NCBI RefSeq assembly: GCF_965118635.1
Contig: NZ_CBCPHV010000003.1
Location: forward strand, 62,001-126,000
Reading direction: 5' to 3'
Source of the DNA: Empedobacter brevis_A
Lineage (GTDB): Bacteria > Bacteroidota > Bacteroidia > Flavobacteriales > Weeksellaceae
DNA length: 64,000 nt
In this document: in pieces, positions 35,669 through 45,204 of the stretch
Layout of the letters: every line of letters begins with the position of its first letter
How positions within the stretch are numbered: position 1 is the stretch's first letter
The notes under the pieces: model-generated
What the model was told of the DNA's origin: nothing
Seen by the model: only the letters and a program-made list of their open reading frames with translations
The model's database searches: none
Made by a program: the position numbers and the translations under genes

Positions 35669-36616
35669 ATGAAAAAAGTTCTTTTAGGGATTTTTGTTGT
35701 TGCGTCGTTAGCGTCTTGTAACAAAGGAAAATCTGTAGACAAATTAGAAAGCGAAGATCAAAAAGCTTCTTATGCTTTTGGTACTGGTCTTGGTGAGCAA
35801 ATCAAAGGTCTTGGAGGACGTTTAGTTGAAACGGATAGTATCAACTACGATCAATTAGAGAAAGGGATCCGTGATTACTTAAAAGCAGGTAAAGAAGGTA
35901 GAGAATCTTACGCGATTGGTCAACAAGTTGGTCAACAAATAGAGACGGTTATTAACCAACAACAATTAGATCAAATGGACAAAGATATCATTGTTCAAGG
36001 GATTATGGATGTTGTGCGTCACAAAAAATTGTTGATTACACAAGAAGCAGGAATGGGTATTTTAGATACTTATGCAAAAAACAATCAACAAAAATTAGTT
36101 AAGAAAAATGCTGATGAATCTGCTAAATTAGTAGAAGAAAAGAAAAAAGCATCAGGAGCTAAATCAACTGCTTCAGGACTAGTTTATGTTGTAGAGAAAG
36201 AAGGAACAGGTGCTAAACCAAATATTAATAGTGTTGTTAAAGTAAAATATACTGGTAAAATTTTAGCTACTGGTAAAACTTTTGATAGCACTGATAAAAA
36301 TCCAGAAGCAAAAGGAGGTGTAGAATTTCCTTTGAATCAAGTTATTCCAGGATGGTCAGAAGGTTTACAATTAATGTCTAAAGGTGCAAAATATAAATTC
36401 TATATCCCTGCTAACTTAGGTTACGGTGAAAATGGAGCTCCAGGAGGACAAATTGGACCAAATCAAGCATTAGAGTTTGAAGTAGAATTAGTTGATTTCA
36501 AAGAAGGTCAGCCAGCTCCACAAGGTCAACCAGGTGCGCAAGGGCAAGGATTGACGGAAGAGCAAATAAAAGAGTTACAAAAACAATTTGAAGCTCAATC
36601 TAAACAAGGAAAATAA
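35669..36616 (+). CDS. FKBP-type peptidyl-prolyl isomerase, lipoprotein
   Basis: 315 residues. The N-terminus carries a lipobox (ASLASC), so the mature protein is a lipid-anchored periplasmic or outer-membrane foldase. Residues about 30-165 form the FKBP_N/Mip dimerisation helices (YAFGTGLGEQIK), then a standard FKBP domain (about 170-280) with VKVKYTGKI, GTTFDS-like GKTFDST, VIPGWSEGLQLM and PANLGYGENGAPG. A Gln/Pro/Gly tail ends it. Catalyses proline isomerisation in exported proteins. Confidence 0.94.
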   Translation: MKKVLLGIFVVASLASCNKGKSVDKLESEDQKASYAFGTGLGEQIKGLGGRLVETDSINYDQLEKGIRDYLKAGKEGRESYAIGQQVGQQIETVINQQQLDQMDKDIIVQGIMDVVRHKKLLITQEAGMGILDTYAKNNQQKLVKKNADESAKLVEEKKKASGAKSTASGLVYVVEKEGTGAKPNINSVVKVKYTGKILATGKTFDSTDKNPEAKGGVEFPLNQVIPGWSEGLQLMSKGAKYKFYIPANLGYGENGAPGGQIGPNQALEFEVELVDFKEGQPAPQGQPGAQGQGLTEEQIKELQKQFEAQSKQGK

Positions 36617-36633
36617 TCTTTATTGGATATAAT

Positions 36634-36671
36634 AAAAAATTCCACTCAATTCAATTGAGTGGAATTTTTTT
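36634..36671. terminator. Bidirectional terminator
   Basis: A long perfect stem around ATTCCACTCAATT/AATTGAGTGGAAT, with A and T flanks, between converging genes. Confidence 0.85.
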
Positions 36672-36687
36672 ATGGATTAAATTGTTC

Positions 36688-37176
36688 TTATTTCAAGTAG
36701 TTGAAGATTTGATTCGCATCAACAGAACCTTTTTTTATTGTTACAAGATTCTTGTCTTTATCAAACAAATAAAATGTAGGAATTGAAGTTGGTTGAAATA
36801 TAGGGCCAAATTCGTAATTAGAATCGTATAATAATTCTACATTTTTGTTATCTACAAATTTTGGAGCATTCTCTTTCAGGAAAGGTAAAACGTCTTTTGC
36901 TTCGTATGCAGAAACTAGAATAATTTGAGTGTTTTTTAAATGCTCATCGTAATTATTACTGAAATGATTTAATGCTAATTTACAATGTATACATGTTGGT
37001 GAATATAAAACAATCAAGGTTTGTTTTCCTTTTTTGATGTCTTTTGAGTTGAAGATTCCATCTGATTGCATTTTAACAAAAGAAAATTCAGGAATTGTTT
37101 TTAATGTATTTTCTGTTTGCGCGAATGTAAATATAGAACACAACAATAGCAATAATGCAGTAAGTTTTGTTTTCAT
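36688..37176 (-). CDS. Thioredoxin-like (TlpA/AhpC-type) exported protein
   Basis: 162 residues with a Sec signal peptide (TFAQ) and a thioredoxin fold. The redox site is SPTCIHCKLA, a CxxC with Ile-His between the cysteines, and the cis-proline is in PTSIPTFYLF. Likely a periplasmic thiol-disulfide protein. It is monocistronic. The electron donor and target are unknown. Confidence 0.85.
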   Translation of the reverse strand: MKTKLTALLLLLCSIFTFAQTENTLKTIPEFSFVKMQSDGIFNSKDIKKGKQTLIVLYSPTCIHCKLALNHFSNNYDEHLKNTQIILVSAYEAKDVLPFLKENAPKFVDNKNVELLYDSNYEFGPIFQPTSIPTFYLFDKDKNLVTIKKGSVDANQIFNYLK

Positions 37177-37336
37177 GTTTAAATAAATCGTATTTAGGAG
37201 GTAATTTACTCAAATAATTAAATTATAAAGCATTTTTTTTTATAAAGTGAGTATTATCACTTATATAATTTTTAATTATTCCAAATAAAAAGTTAATATT
37301 GCACTGGTTTTATTTAGAATAATTAAACATAGATAT

Positions 37337-39343
37337 ATGAAATTAAATAAAGGATTTATCTCTTCATCATTTTTAGCTTTATCATTTTTAGCTAATGCAC
37401 AAGAAAAGGATAGTTCTAATTATACTTTAGATCAGGTTGTTATAACCGGTAGTGGATACGAACAGAAAATAAAAGATGCGCCAGCAACTATCTCTGTTAT
37501 TACTCAAAAAGAAATAAAGATGAAAGCTTATAGAGATATAACGGATGCATTGCAAGATGTGCCAGGTGTCTTTATAACAGGAGGAGGAAGTTCAAGTGAT
37601 TTTTCTATTAGAGGAACGGATTCTTCTCATACAATGGTATTGATAGATGGGAAAAGAGTAAACTCAAGAGAAACTCGTCCAAATTCTGATGGACCTGGAA
37701 TTGAACAAGGTTGGATGCCTCCAATTGAAGAAATAGAAAGAATAGAGGTTATAAAAGGTCCAATGTCTTCTTTATATGGTTCAGATGCAATGGGAGGTGT
37801 AATTAATATTATTACAAAAAGAAGTTCTAATAAATGGAAAGGTTCATTAGGAACAAATCTTACAGCTCAAACACATAGTAATTCAGGGAATACATATCAA
37901 GTAAACGGATATACATCAGGTTCTGTAATAGATGATTTGTTGAAAGTGAAAATCGGAGCAAACTATTCTAAAAGAGAAGAAGATAAATTTATAGGAGGAT
38001 TTACAGAACGTATTATAAAAAATGTAGATTCTCAATTAGATTTTACACCATCAAAAACTGATGTTTTTAGTTTCGGATATAATTTTAACAGACAAGAGCG
38101 TAATCAAAATCCTAATAAAACCTTAGCAACTACTGCAAAACCAACACAAAATGATTATGACAGAAATGCATTTACTCTTTCTCATGCTGGAGATTATACT
38201 AATTTTCATACTAAAAGCTACTTACAATACGATAGAACTAAGAATCCCTCAAGAAAAATGGATTATGCTACATTTATAGCTAATTCCATAAATAATTTTA
38301 ATTTAGGTAAAAGTGTAGTGAGTTTTGGTGGAGAATATCGTTATGAGAATCTTAAAGATGAAGGAAATCAATTAACTACAAATGGTGATGTTTTAGATAA
38401 ATTGACAAGATGGAATTTATCATTTTTTGCAGAAGTTAATTTAAAATTAATTGATCAACTGAGTTTAGTTGCAGGAGGTAGATATGATCATGATGAAAAT
38501 TATGGAGGTAATTTTACACCAAGAGCTTATGTAGTTTGGGATGTTAATAATAATTTCACGCTTAAAGGGGGAGTGTCATCTGGTTTCAAAGCTCCAGGAT
38601 TACGTGCAGTTTCTCCAGGTTGGGGACAAGTAACAGGTGGAGGAGTTCAAAATGGGATGATTATAGGGAATCCTGATTTAAAACCTGAGAAAAGTGTAAA
38701 TTATGAAGCTACTATAATGTTTGAAGATGATTCAAAAAGATTCAATATTTCAGGTACAGCATATTTAACTAATTTTAAAGAAAAGTTAGTTGAAGAAAGA
38801 TTATGTAATAATGCTGAAGAATGTACAAAATACGCAGATAAATACGGAGAAATCTTCGATTTTATTTCTGTTAGAAATAATATTGATAAAGCAAGGATGA
38901 AAGGTGTTGAAATAAGTACATCGGTAAAAATTTTACCAAAGCTTAACTTGAAAGCCAATTATACTTACACAGAGACATTATCTTTATCTAATTCTAATCC
39001 AAAATTGAATAAGGTTAATTTGAATAGATTACCAAAAAATATGGCAAATGCTACACTTTCTTGGGATACAAGTAAAGTTGTTCAATTATGGACAAGATGG
39101 AATTATAGAGGTAAAACAACTGGAGGAATCTCAAGAGGTAATTACAATCCTGTTCCAATTCCAGAATATAGTTTATTTGATTTAGGAAGTGTTTTTAATA
39201 TGACAAAGTCTTTACAATTGACAGCAGGTATTTATAACTTCTTTGATAAAAAAATCATAAATGATACAAGTTTAGGTGTTAATAACTATGGTTTCAGAAT
39301 TGATGGACTTCGTTATCAAATAGGAGCTACATTTAGATTTTAA
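37337..39343 (+). CDS. TonB-dependent siderophore-type outer-membrane receptor
   Basis: 668 residues: a signal peptide (ANAQ), a plug domain (about 28-150) starting TLDQVVITGSG and ending IERIEVIKGPMSSLYGSDAMGGVINIITK in outline, then a 22-strand-type barrel ending in ATFRF. The plug follows the CirA/FepA group that imports catecholate siderophores. There is no carboxypeptidase-like leader domain and no SusD partner, which argues against glycan uptake. Ligand is inferred. No Fur box was identified with confidence. Confidence 0.9.
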   Translation: MKLNKGFISSSFLALSFLANAQEKDSSNYTLDQVVITGSGYEQKIKDAPATISVITQKEIKMKAYRDITDALQDVPGVFITGGGSSSDFSIRGTDSSHTMVLIDGKRVNSRETRPNSDGPGIEQGWMPPIEEIERIEVIKGPMSSLYGSDAMGGVINIITKRSSNKWKGSLGTNLTAQTHSNSGNTYQVNGYTSGSVIDDLLKVKIGANYSKREEDKFIGGFTERIIKNVDSQLDFTPSKTDVFSFGYNFNRQERNQNPNKTLATTAKPTQNDYDRNAFTLSHAGDYTNFHTKSYLQYDRTKNPSRKMDYATFIANSINNFNLGKSVVSFGGEYRYENLKDEGNQLTTNGDVLDKLTRWNLSFFAEVNLKLIDQLSLVAGGRYDHDENYGGNFTPRAYVVWDVNNNFTLKGGVSSGFKAPGLRAVSPGWGQVTGGGVQNGMIIGNPDLKPEKSVNYEATIMFEDDSKRFNISGTAYLTNFKEKLVEERLCNNAEECTKYADKYGEIFDFISVRNNIDKARMKGVEISTSVKILPKLNLKANYTYTETLSLSNSNPKLNKVNLNRLPKNMANATLSWDTSKVVQLWTRWNYRGKTTGGISRGNYNPVPIPEYSLFDLGSVFNMTKSLQLTAGIYNFFDKKIINDTSLGVNNYGFRIDGLRYQIGATFRF

Positions 39344-39360
39344 TTTTTATAACATTTTAT

Positions 39361-39402
39361 AAAAAAAAATAGCTATTTCAGAAAGAAATAGCTATTTTTT
39401 TT
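39361..39402. terminator. Bidirectional terminator between the TonB receptor and rsmD
   Basis: AATAGCTATTTC/GAAATAGCTATT stem with A and T flanks. Confidence 0.85.
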
Positions 39403-39417
39403 AATTATTAGAGTATC

Positions 39418-39960
39418 TTATTCGAAAAACGAAAAATGTACGTTTCCATATTTTTTGTGTTGTACAAAGCGAGGATGATCTTCAAAAGAAATACTTGAAG
39501 GATGCTCTAAAACAAAATTTCCACCTTCTTCCAACCAATTGTTATCAATAACTAAATCTGGAATTTTTTTATACGTTTTAATATCCAAATCGTAAGGAGG
39601 ATCAGCAAAAATAATATCAAACTTCTTGATAGGCTGTTTGTCCAAATATTTTATGACATCACTTTTTACAGTAGAGATAACTTCATCTAATTTTAATTGC
39701 TTTGCAGTATCGTCTAAAAAATTTACACAACCGTAGAAATTATCAACAGAAGTTACTTTCTTAGCTCCACGCGAAGCAAATTCTAATGAAATACTTCCTA
39801 TTCCAGAAAATAAATCTAAAACAGTAATCTCATCGAAATACCATTCGTTGTTTAAGATATTAAATAAAGCTTCTTTCGCGAAGTCTGTTGTTGGACGCAC
39901 CGGCAAGTTATTTGGTGCTGTAATTCTTTTTCCTTTTAATGTTCCTGAAATGATTCGCAT
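39418..39960 (-). CDS. rsmD: 16S rRNA (guanine-966-N2)-methyltransferase
   Basis: 180-residue SAM methyltransferase. Diagnostic motifs: MRIISGTLKGKRI at the start, RPTTDFAKEALFNIL, the SAM loop VLDLFSGIGSISLEFASRGA, and the catalytic FADPPYD. It methylates G966 of 16S rRNA. It overlaps the upstream DUF3822 gene by 25 bases, so the two are co-translated. Confidence 0.95.
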   Translation of the reverse strand: MRIISGTLKGKRITAPNNLPVRPTTDFAKEALFNILNNEWYFDEITVLDLFSGIGSISLEFASRGAKKVTSVDNFYGCVNFLDDTAKQLKLDEVISTVKSDVIKYLDKQPIKKFDIIFADPPYDLDIKTYKKIPDLVIDNNWLEEGGNFVLEHPSSISFEDHPRFVQHKKYGNVHFSFFE

Positions 39961-40727
39961 TCGAATAATTTATATAATGTAAAATATTGCCCAAGTTGTT
40001 GATCCGAATCGTTAAACGAAATATGACGAACATATTTTTGCAAAGTTTCTTGGTAATCTAACAAATTTAGAAAATCACCAAAAGCATATAACGAAACCGT
40101 ATTTGGACTAATATCTAATTGATTTAATGTATACAAAATGTAAAACAAAAAGTCTTCTTTCGTTTTTGTTTCAAATAGATTATAAAAAATAAATTCTCCA
40201 TTGCTCAAAACACAAACTTCTAATTTTTGATGCATTAAATTGATATAAATTTCATCGTTTTTAGAATTAATCATTCCATAATCCACCAAAAATTTGCCCG
40301 AATGATACAAACGTGCATTTTGCAAATTTGGTAACGAAAGCAAAACATCTTTCAGTGGATAATGAATATTATAGATAATTGATGCATCTACATTTTCCAA
40401 AGGACAATCTATTGCCAATTGTATAGGACTATAATCAGAAAGTGATAACAATTCTTCAAAAGGTTTATGTACAAATTGATTTGGAATAACATTTATCGTT
40501 GTCGACAAAAAACAGATATGCACATAATCATATTCTTGCAAAAAAGCCAAGTTCGAACGTAATTCATGTTCAATCTCAATCTCCGTTTTATTAAGATTTG
40601 TAAAATCTACAGAATAGTCATAAACATCCGAGTACGAAGTCGTTTCTCCGTCGGTTGTTTTGGTAATATAACTAAGCATATCGTGAGATAATAAAATCGC
40701 TAACGAACGTTGAGTTGTTTTTGACAT
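39936..40727 (-). CDS. DUF3822 family protein
   Basis: 263 residues with no signal peptide or membrane segment. Its place directly before rsmD, and its shape (two actin-like halves with HICFLSTTINVIPNQF and a late YAFGDFLNLLD), fit the DUF3822 family of Bacteroidota, which looks like an ASKHA/actin-fold ATPase-like protein. Function is unknown. Confidence 0.75.
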   Translation of the reverse strand: MSKTTQRSLAILLSHDMLSYITKTTDGETTSYSDVYDYSVDFTNLNKTEIEIEHELRSNLAFLQEYDYVHICFLSTTINVIPNQFVHKPFEELLSLSDYSPIQLAIDCPLENVDASIIYNIHYPLKDVLLSLPNLQNARLYHSGKFLVDYGMINSKNDEIYINLMHQKLEVCVLSNGEFIFYNLFETKTKEDFLFYILYTLNQLDISPNTVSLYAFGDFLNLLDYQETLQKYVRHISFNDSDQQLGQYFTLYKLFECESFQEH

Positions 40728-40737
40728 AAATTTTTCT

Positions 40738-40824
40738 TTATCCTTGAATTTTTAACTCGCTGATTAAGATATATATTAATCCTAATGAAATCAAAAATAA
40801 CAAAATTTTGAAAGCAATCTTCAT
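40738..40824 (-). CDS. Possible 28-residue single-pass membrane peptide
   Basis: An ATG frame of 28 codons coding a lysine-flanked hydrophobic helix (MKIAFKILLFLISLGLIY, then ILISELKIQG). It lies ten bases before the DUF3822 start on the same strand. The clean membrane helix with a basic N-terminus and tight spacing favour a real small protein, but nothing else supports it. Confidence 0.35.
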   Translation of the reverse strand: MKIAFKILLFLISLGLIYILISELKIQG

Positions 40825-40927
40825 ACAGAAAATTTATTTTAGCAAAGATACTATAATTATTTTGTTGATTAAAGAAGCATTTCAACCGAATCTATTTTAA
40901 ATTTACAAAAAATTGAAATTAAAAATT

Positions 40928-41671
40928 GTGAGAAAAATAGCCGTAATTCCTGCTCGTTATGCAGCAACACGTTTTCCAGGAAAATTAATGCAAAAATTGG
41001 GAGACAAAACTGTAATAAGAATGACATATGAAAATGTTGTTGCAACAAATTTGTTTGATGATGTTTTTGTCGTAACAGATTCTGATTTGATTTTTGATGA
41101 AATTGTTTCACATCATGGTAAAGCTATAAAAAGTCTCAAAGATCACGAAACAGGAAGCGATCGAATTGCAGAAGCTATACAGAATATCGAATGCGATATA
41201 ATCTTGAATGTACAAGGCGACGAACCATTTGTTAATAAAAAAGCTTTGGCAGATATTTTGTCATCTTTTGATGGAGAAATAGGAAAAACGGTAGATGTTG
41301 CAACGCTAAAAGAAGCAATACAAAAAGAAGAAGATATCAACAATCCCAATTTTGTAAAAGTCGTAACAGATATCAACGATTTTGCGCTTTATTTTTCACG
41401 TTCAGTAATTCCATTTGCCCGCGAAACTAATTTTACACCAAATTATTTCCGTCATTTAGGCATTTATGCATTCAGAAAAGAAGCTTTATTACAGTTTTCA
41501 AGCCTTAAAATGAGACAAAATGAACGAGCAGAAAAACTAGAACAACTACGTTATTTAGAATACGGAATGAAGATTAAAGTTATTGAGACAGAATCAATAG
41601 GAGTTGGTATCGATACCCCCGAAGATTTAGAGCGTGCAAAAAAGTATTTATCTACTATTGTTAAAAATTAA
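40928..41671 (+). CDS. kdsB: 3-deoxy-manno-octulosonate cytidylyltransferase
   Basis: Activates Kdo with CTP to CMP-Kdo for lipid A inner core synthesis. 247 residues from the GTG at 40928; a TTG five codons upstream is an alternative. Motifs: IPARYAATRFPGKLMQ at the start, VVTDSDLI, HETGSDRIAEA, and NVQGDEPFV with the metal-binding Asp. No other lipid A gene is nearby. Confidence 0.95.
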   Translation: MRKIAVIPARYAATRFPGKLMQKLGDKTVIRMTYENVVATNLFDDVFVVTDSDLIFDEIVSHHGKAIKSLKDHETGSDRIAEAIQNIECDIILNVQGDEPFVNKKALADILSSFDGEIGKTVDVATLKEAIQKEEDINNPNFVKVVTDINDFALYFSRSVIPFARETNFTPNYFRHLGIYAFRKEALLQFSSLKMRQNERAEKLEQLRYLEYGMKIKVIETESIGVGIDTPEDLERAKKYLSTIVKN

Positions 41672-41691
41672 TGTTTAAACTTTTTATGAAT

Positions 41692-41699
41692 TATATTTG
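41692..41699 (+). promoter_or_regulatory. -7 box upstream of the HNH-like gene
   Basis: TATATTTG followed by C. It would give an untranslated leader of about 115 bases before the next gene. Confidence 0.4.
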
Positions 41700-41817
41700 C
41701 CACCCAAAATCACCTATACTTAGCTTAAAGATGAAATAATTAAGTTTATAAATACTTAAAAAATTATTTCGGTATGAATGTTGTTGTAAAATGAAGTAAA
41801 TAAGTAAAATAGTGATT

Positions 41818-42369
41818 ATGAGTGATTCATGGAAAGAATACGAAGCAGAAGGGCTAATTGAGAAAAGATCCTTCTTAGTTTCAAAAGATGGACTTGTCAA
41901 AAAAATGTACACAGGACAAGAAAAATACAAAATTTTAGAAGGTGCAATCAATAATGGTTATCGAGCTATTTGGGTAACAAAAGCCGATGGGAAACGTACA
42001 GCAAAATATGTACACAAAATGGTTGCTGAAACTTTTCTACCAAACGAGGAAAACAAAGAGTATGTTGTGCATTTGGACCACAATAAATTAAACAACGCAG
42101 TTGGTAATTTAAAATGGGCAACGTTAGACGAATGGAAAGAACATAATAAAGACTTATTCAGAATGATGAAAGGTCGTTCTCGCTTAGATAGCATTCCAAA
42201 TAGTAAGCTAACAGAAGCCCAAGTAATTCGTTTAAAAAAGAAATTACTTGATCCAAATAGAAAAACTAAAATTTCTACTTTAGCTAAACAATTTAATATT
42301 TCTCAAGGACAAGTTTACCGCATTTTAAGAGGAGAAAACTGGTCGCATATAGAAGTTAAAAAAGATTAA
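41818..42369 (+). CDS. HNH endonuclease-like protein with a C-terminal helix-turn-helix
   Basis: 183 residues from the ATG at 41818; a GTG two codons upstream is less likely. An N-terminal NUMOD4-like stretch (SWKEYEAEG...FLVSKDGLVKKM) leads to an HNH-type core: KYVHKMVAETFLP, then VVHLDHNKLNNAVGNLKWATLDEW. The C-terminal third (TEAQVIRLKKKLL, ISTLAKQFNISQGQVYRIL) is a resolvase-like HTH. This is the layout of phage and homing endonucleases, yet no intron, phage or split gene is nearby. It may be a domesticated DNA-binding protein. Nuclease activity is not certain. Confidence 0.75.
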   Translation: MSDSWKEYEAEGLIEKRSFLVSKDGLVKKMYTGQEKYKILEGAINNGYRAIWVTKADGKRTAKYVHKMVAETFLPNEENKEYVVHLDHNKLNNAVGNLKWATLDEWKEHNKDLFRMMKGRSRLDSIPNSKLTEAQVIRLKKKLLDPNRKTKISTLAKQFNISQGQVYRILRGENWSHIEVKKD

Positions 42370-42448
42370 AATACAACATTTCTTTATAGAACTTTAAATT
42401 AGTTTTTATATCTTGTCCTACAGATTCATAAAAATTAAAAAAGTTATT

Positions 42449-43126
42449 ATGTCGAAATTGACGTTTAGCGCGCTTATGATTTCATTTTTTTCTTTTACAG
42501 CATTTGCACAAAATGCAGAGAAAATAATTGAAACTCATATTCAAAAAACAGGAGGAGAAGCAGCTTGGAATAGTTTAAATAGTATTATCTTAAGAGGAGA
42601 AGCTATTATAAATGTAGGTGATTCTTATCCAATGATTGTCTATCATCAACGTCCATATAATAAAAAAGTAGTTTTTGTCATGAATGGCAAAGAAATATTA
42701 AATGAAGGTTATGATGGTAATGTAGGATGGACTTACAGTGAAGTTGCAAAAAAAAACGTTCCTGTAAAAGATTACAAACCTGATTCTTTTGATTCTGATA
42801 TTTTAAAATACAAACAAAAAGGATTCAAGGTAAAATATTTAGGTATTGACAAATACGATCAAAACAATCAAAATAACAGTTGTTATAAAATAGAACTAAC
42901 AAAGAATGCAAATTCTACAGTTTATTGTTTTGATAAAAATTCTTACGAGATTGTAATGGAGAAAAATAAAGATGAAACACTTTATTATTCAAATTTCAAA
43001 AATTACAACGGATTATCTTTCGCTACCAAAGTTGTAGGTAAACCTACTGAGGGAGGAGAATATGTGATAAAATTTAATGACATAAAAATCAACCCCGCAA
43101 TAGATAAGAAAAATTTTAAATTCTAA
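42449..43126 (+). CDS. Exported protein, lipoprotein-sorting-like fold, unknown function
   Basis: 225 residues from the ATG at 42449, with a Sec signal peptide (TAFAQ). The pattern AEKIIETHIQKTGGEAAWNSLNSIILRGEA, NEGYDGNVGWTY and a beta-rich C-terminus ending NFKF resembles the LolA-like/DUF4292-type half-barrel proteins of Bacteroidota. Probably periplasmic or outer-membrane associated. Function not known. Confidence 0.7.
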   Translation: MSKLTFSALMISFFSFTAFAQNAEKIIETHIQKTGGEAAWNSLNSIILRGEAIINVGDSYPMIVYHQRPYNKKVVFVMNGKEILNEGYDGNVGWTYSEVAKKNVPVKDYKPDSFDSDILKYKQKGFKVKYLGIDKYDQNNQNNSCYKIELTKNANSTVYCFDKNSYEIVMEKNKDETLYYSNFKNYNGLSFATKVVGKPTEGGEYVIKFNDIKINPAIDKKNFKF

Positions 43127-43132
43127 ATATAG

Positions 43133-43162
43133 AAAAAGTGGTTCTTTAAGAATCACTTTTTT
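43133..43162 (+). terminator. Terminator
   Basis: AAAGTGGTTCTT/AAGAATCACTTT stem (one G-T pair) followed by six T. Confidence 0.75.
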
Positions 43163-43202
43163 ATTTATATTAATTTATACTGATTAGATAGTATAAGTTT
43201 TT

Positions 43203-43210
43203 TACTTTTG
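43203..43210 (+). promoter_or_regulatory. -7 box of the Gcr-family gene
   Basis: TACTTTTG, 24 bases before the start codon. Confidence 0.5.
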
Positions 43211-43234
43211 TACACTAAATGAAGAAATTAAAAT

Positions 43235-45196
43235 ATGGCTTTAGACTCTATATTTGATCAAAATAAAAAATACGAGAAAAGTTTTTTTCTGAGATTATTA
43301 GAAAAAGCAAGAAAAGATTATCCAGATTCGATTTCTTTTATTGATGATTTAATCTCGAAACTTCAAAATAACATAACATATCGATTAATTTTTCGTGAAG
43401 AACTTCAAAAAACATTTGGAAAAATTAATGTCGTAAGCTACTTAGTAGATAGTGGAATTCATTTAGAAGATAATTTGTTTTCTATCTTCCAAAAAAAGAT
43501 AATGGAATCTGTTCTTCCAGATATAGAAGATAATAATGAATTAACTTCGGTTGTTAATGAAATCTTTTATAATTCGAAAAACTTACAAACAATCCGAATT
43601 ATACCTAGAGACAGATGGAAAAAATTCTTCGAAGTTTTGTTTCAGGATATAGAAAGCGATGGTTTTAAAGGAAGTATTAATAATATCCAAAATCAACTTT
43701 TACAAGCAATATCTATTTTAACAGTAAGAATTACTGGCGGATTTTCTGACAAAGAAATGATGCGATACAGTAATGAAGTTAATTATTTAGACAATCCTTT
43801 CTCAAAACTTTCGATGCAGATTAGTAACATTATTGAGAATCCACAAGCAGGATTTGATATGTTGCAAGTAAAAGAAAGTATTTCTAAATGTAAACATCTT
43901 TTAAATGATATCTTAACGCAAAAAGATTACAAAGGAATCTCATTAAAAGTTGCATCTAAAATAAACCGTTTACAACAACAATTAGGACGACTTCAAAATA
44001 TTTTGAATAGTTTTAATGAGTTAAAATCAAATGGTATAATATCATTTTATAGTCTTGCAACTAAGAAATGGGTTGAGTTTTATGCTCCCAAAAATTTTAT
44101 GAGTAACCAATTAAGATCAACAGTTTATTTGATTACGTTTTTGGTAACTTATCACAATGGAATAACAGGTGAAAAATATATAACGCAAACAGCAAAAGAA
44201 TACAATAAAATGTTTTGGACTGCTTGTGGTGGTGGTTTTATCGTTTCTTTTTTATGTTTTATAAAAACAGGAATTGGAAATATAGAGGGTACATCTCCTT
44301 TATTCAAAGCATTTTTCTTTAGTATAAATTATGCAGTAGGTTTTTGTGCTATTTATCTTACTCATATGACGCTTGCTACAAAGCAACCTTCTATGACAGC
44401 AGCTCGCTTAGCACGATCACTTGTACCTACATCTGGTTCAGAATTAAATGTAAAAGATTTCACAACGTTATTTGCGCAATTAGTAAGAAGCCAAATGATT
44501 GCTTTTTTAGGAAATGTTGTTGCAGGTTTTGTCGTATCATTAGGGATATATTATTTATTGAAAGATATTTTAGGTATAGATGTTTTAGTGTATTCGAAAG
44601 CTTATCATTATTGGGAAGAAGTAGTAACGATGGATTGGCACATATTCTATTTTGGTGCAATAGCTGGAGTATTCTTATTTCTTTCAGGATTAATTTCTGG
44701 AATGACAATCAATAGTCAACGTTTCCATAATATCCCAGAACGTATTTATAATCATCCTGTTTTGAAAAAATCGTTTTCAGATCGAAGACGAAGAAGAATT
44801 TCAAATTGGTTTGAAAAAAATATGGGAGGTGTAGTCGGTAACATTGCATTTGGTTTTATGATGGGATGTGCTTTTTTAATAGGAGATTTTACGGGGCAGC
44901 CTTTTGATATTCGACATATTACATTCGTTTCAGGTAATTTTGCAATTGGTATAGGAGGAATGGGCTATCATTTTGATATTGGACCTATGATTATTGGATT
45001 TATTGCAGTATTTATGGTAGGTTGGAGTAATTTCTTAGTAAGCTTTATCTTATCATTATTAATGGCAATGCGTTCTAATAATATTCCATTCTATAAGATA
45101 TTTAGTATGATTTCGCATACATTGAAAGCTTTCTTTAGAAATCCACTTCCATTTTTCGTTCCACCATTATGGACAAATAAAAAAGACGAAGCTTAG
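43235..45196 (+). CDS. Gcr (SpecificRecomb) family membrane protein
   Basis: 653 residues. The first 280 are helical and soluble; then follow about seven membrane segments (for example ACGGGFIVSFLCF, GAIAGVFLFLSGLISGM, IGPMIIGFIAVFMVGW) and the family block GQPFDIRHITFVSGNFAIG. Databases call this family site-specific recombinase after a gonococcal gene, but no recombinase active-site motif is visible and the membrane topology argues for another role. Start of a run of same-strand genes into comEB-like deaminase, the S41 protease and xerD. Confidence 0.82.
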   Translation: MALDSIFDQNKKYEKSFFLRLLEKARKDYPDSISFIDDLISKLQNNITYRLIFREELQKTFGKINVVSYLVDSGIHLEDNLFSIFQKKIMESVLPDIEDNNELTSVVNEIFYNSKNLQTIRIIPRDRWKKFFEVLFQDIESDGFKGSINNIQNQLLQAISILTVRITGGFSDKEMMRYSNEVNYLDNPFSKLSMQISNIIENPQAGFDMLQVKESISKCKHLLNDILTQKDYKGISLKVASKINRLQQQLGRLQNILNSFNELKSNGIISFYSLATKKWVEFYAPKNFMSNQLRSTVYLITFLVTYHNGITGEKYITQTAKEYNKMFWTACGGGFIVSFLCFIKTGIGNIEGTSPLFKAFFFSINYAVGFCAIYLTHMTLATKQPSMTAARLARSLVPTSGSELNVKDFTTLFAQLVRSQMIAFLGNVVAGFVVSLGIYYLLKDILGIDVLVYSKAYHYWEEVVTMDWHIFYFGAIAGVFLFLSGLISGMTINSQRFHNIPERIYNHPVLKKSFSDRRRRRISNWFEKNMGGVVGNIAFGFMMGCAFLIGDFTGQPFDIRHITFVSGNFAIGIGGMGYHFDIGPMIIGFIAVFMVGWSNFLVSFILSLLMAMRSNNIPFYKIFSMISHTLKAFFRNPLPFFVPPLWTNKKDEA

Positions 45197-45204
45197 TTTA
45201 GAAA

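Noticed and set aside
40700..40885. A 61-codon minus-strand frame before DUF3822
   Set aside because: It lacks conserved features, and the shorter 28-residue membrane frame in another phase is more protein-like.
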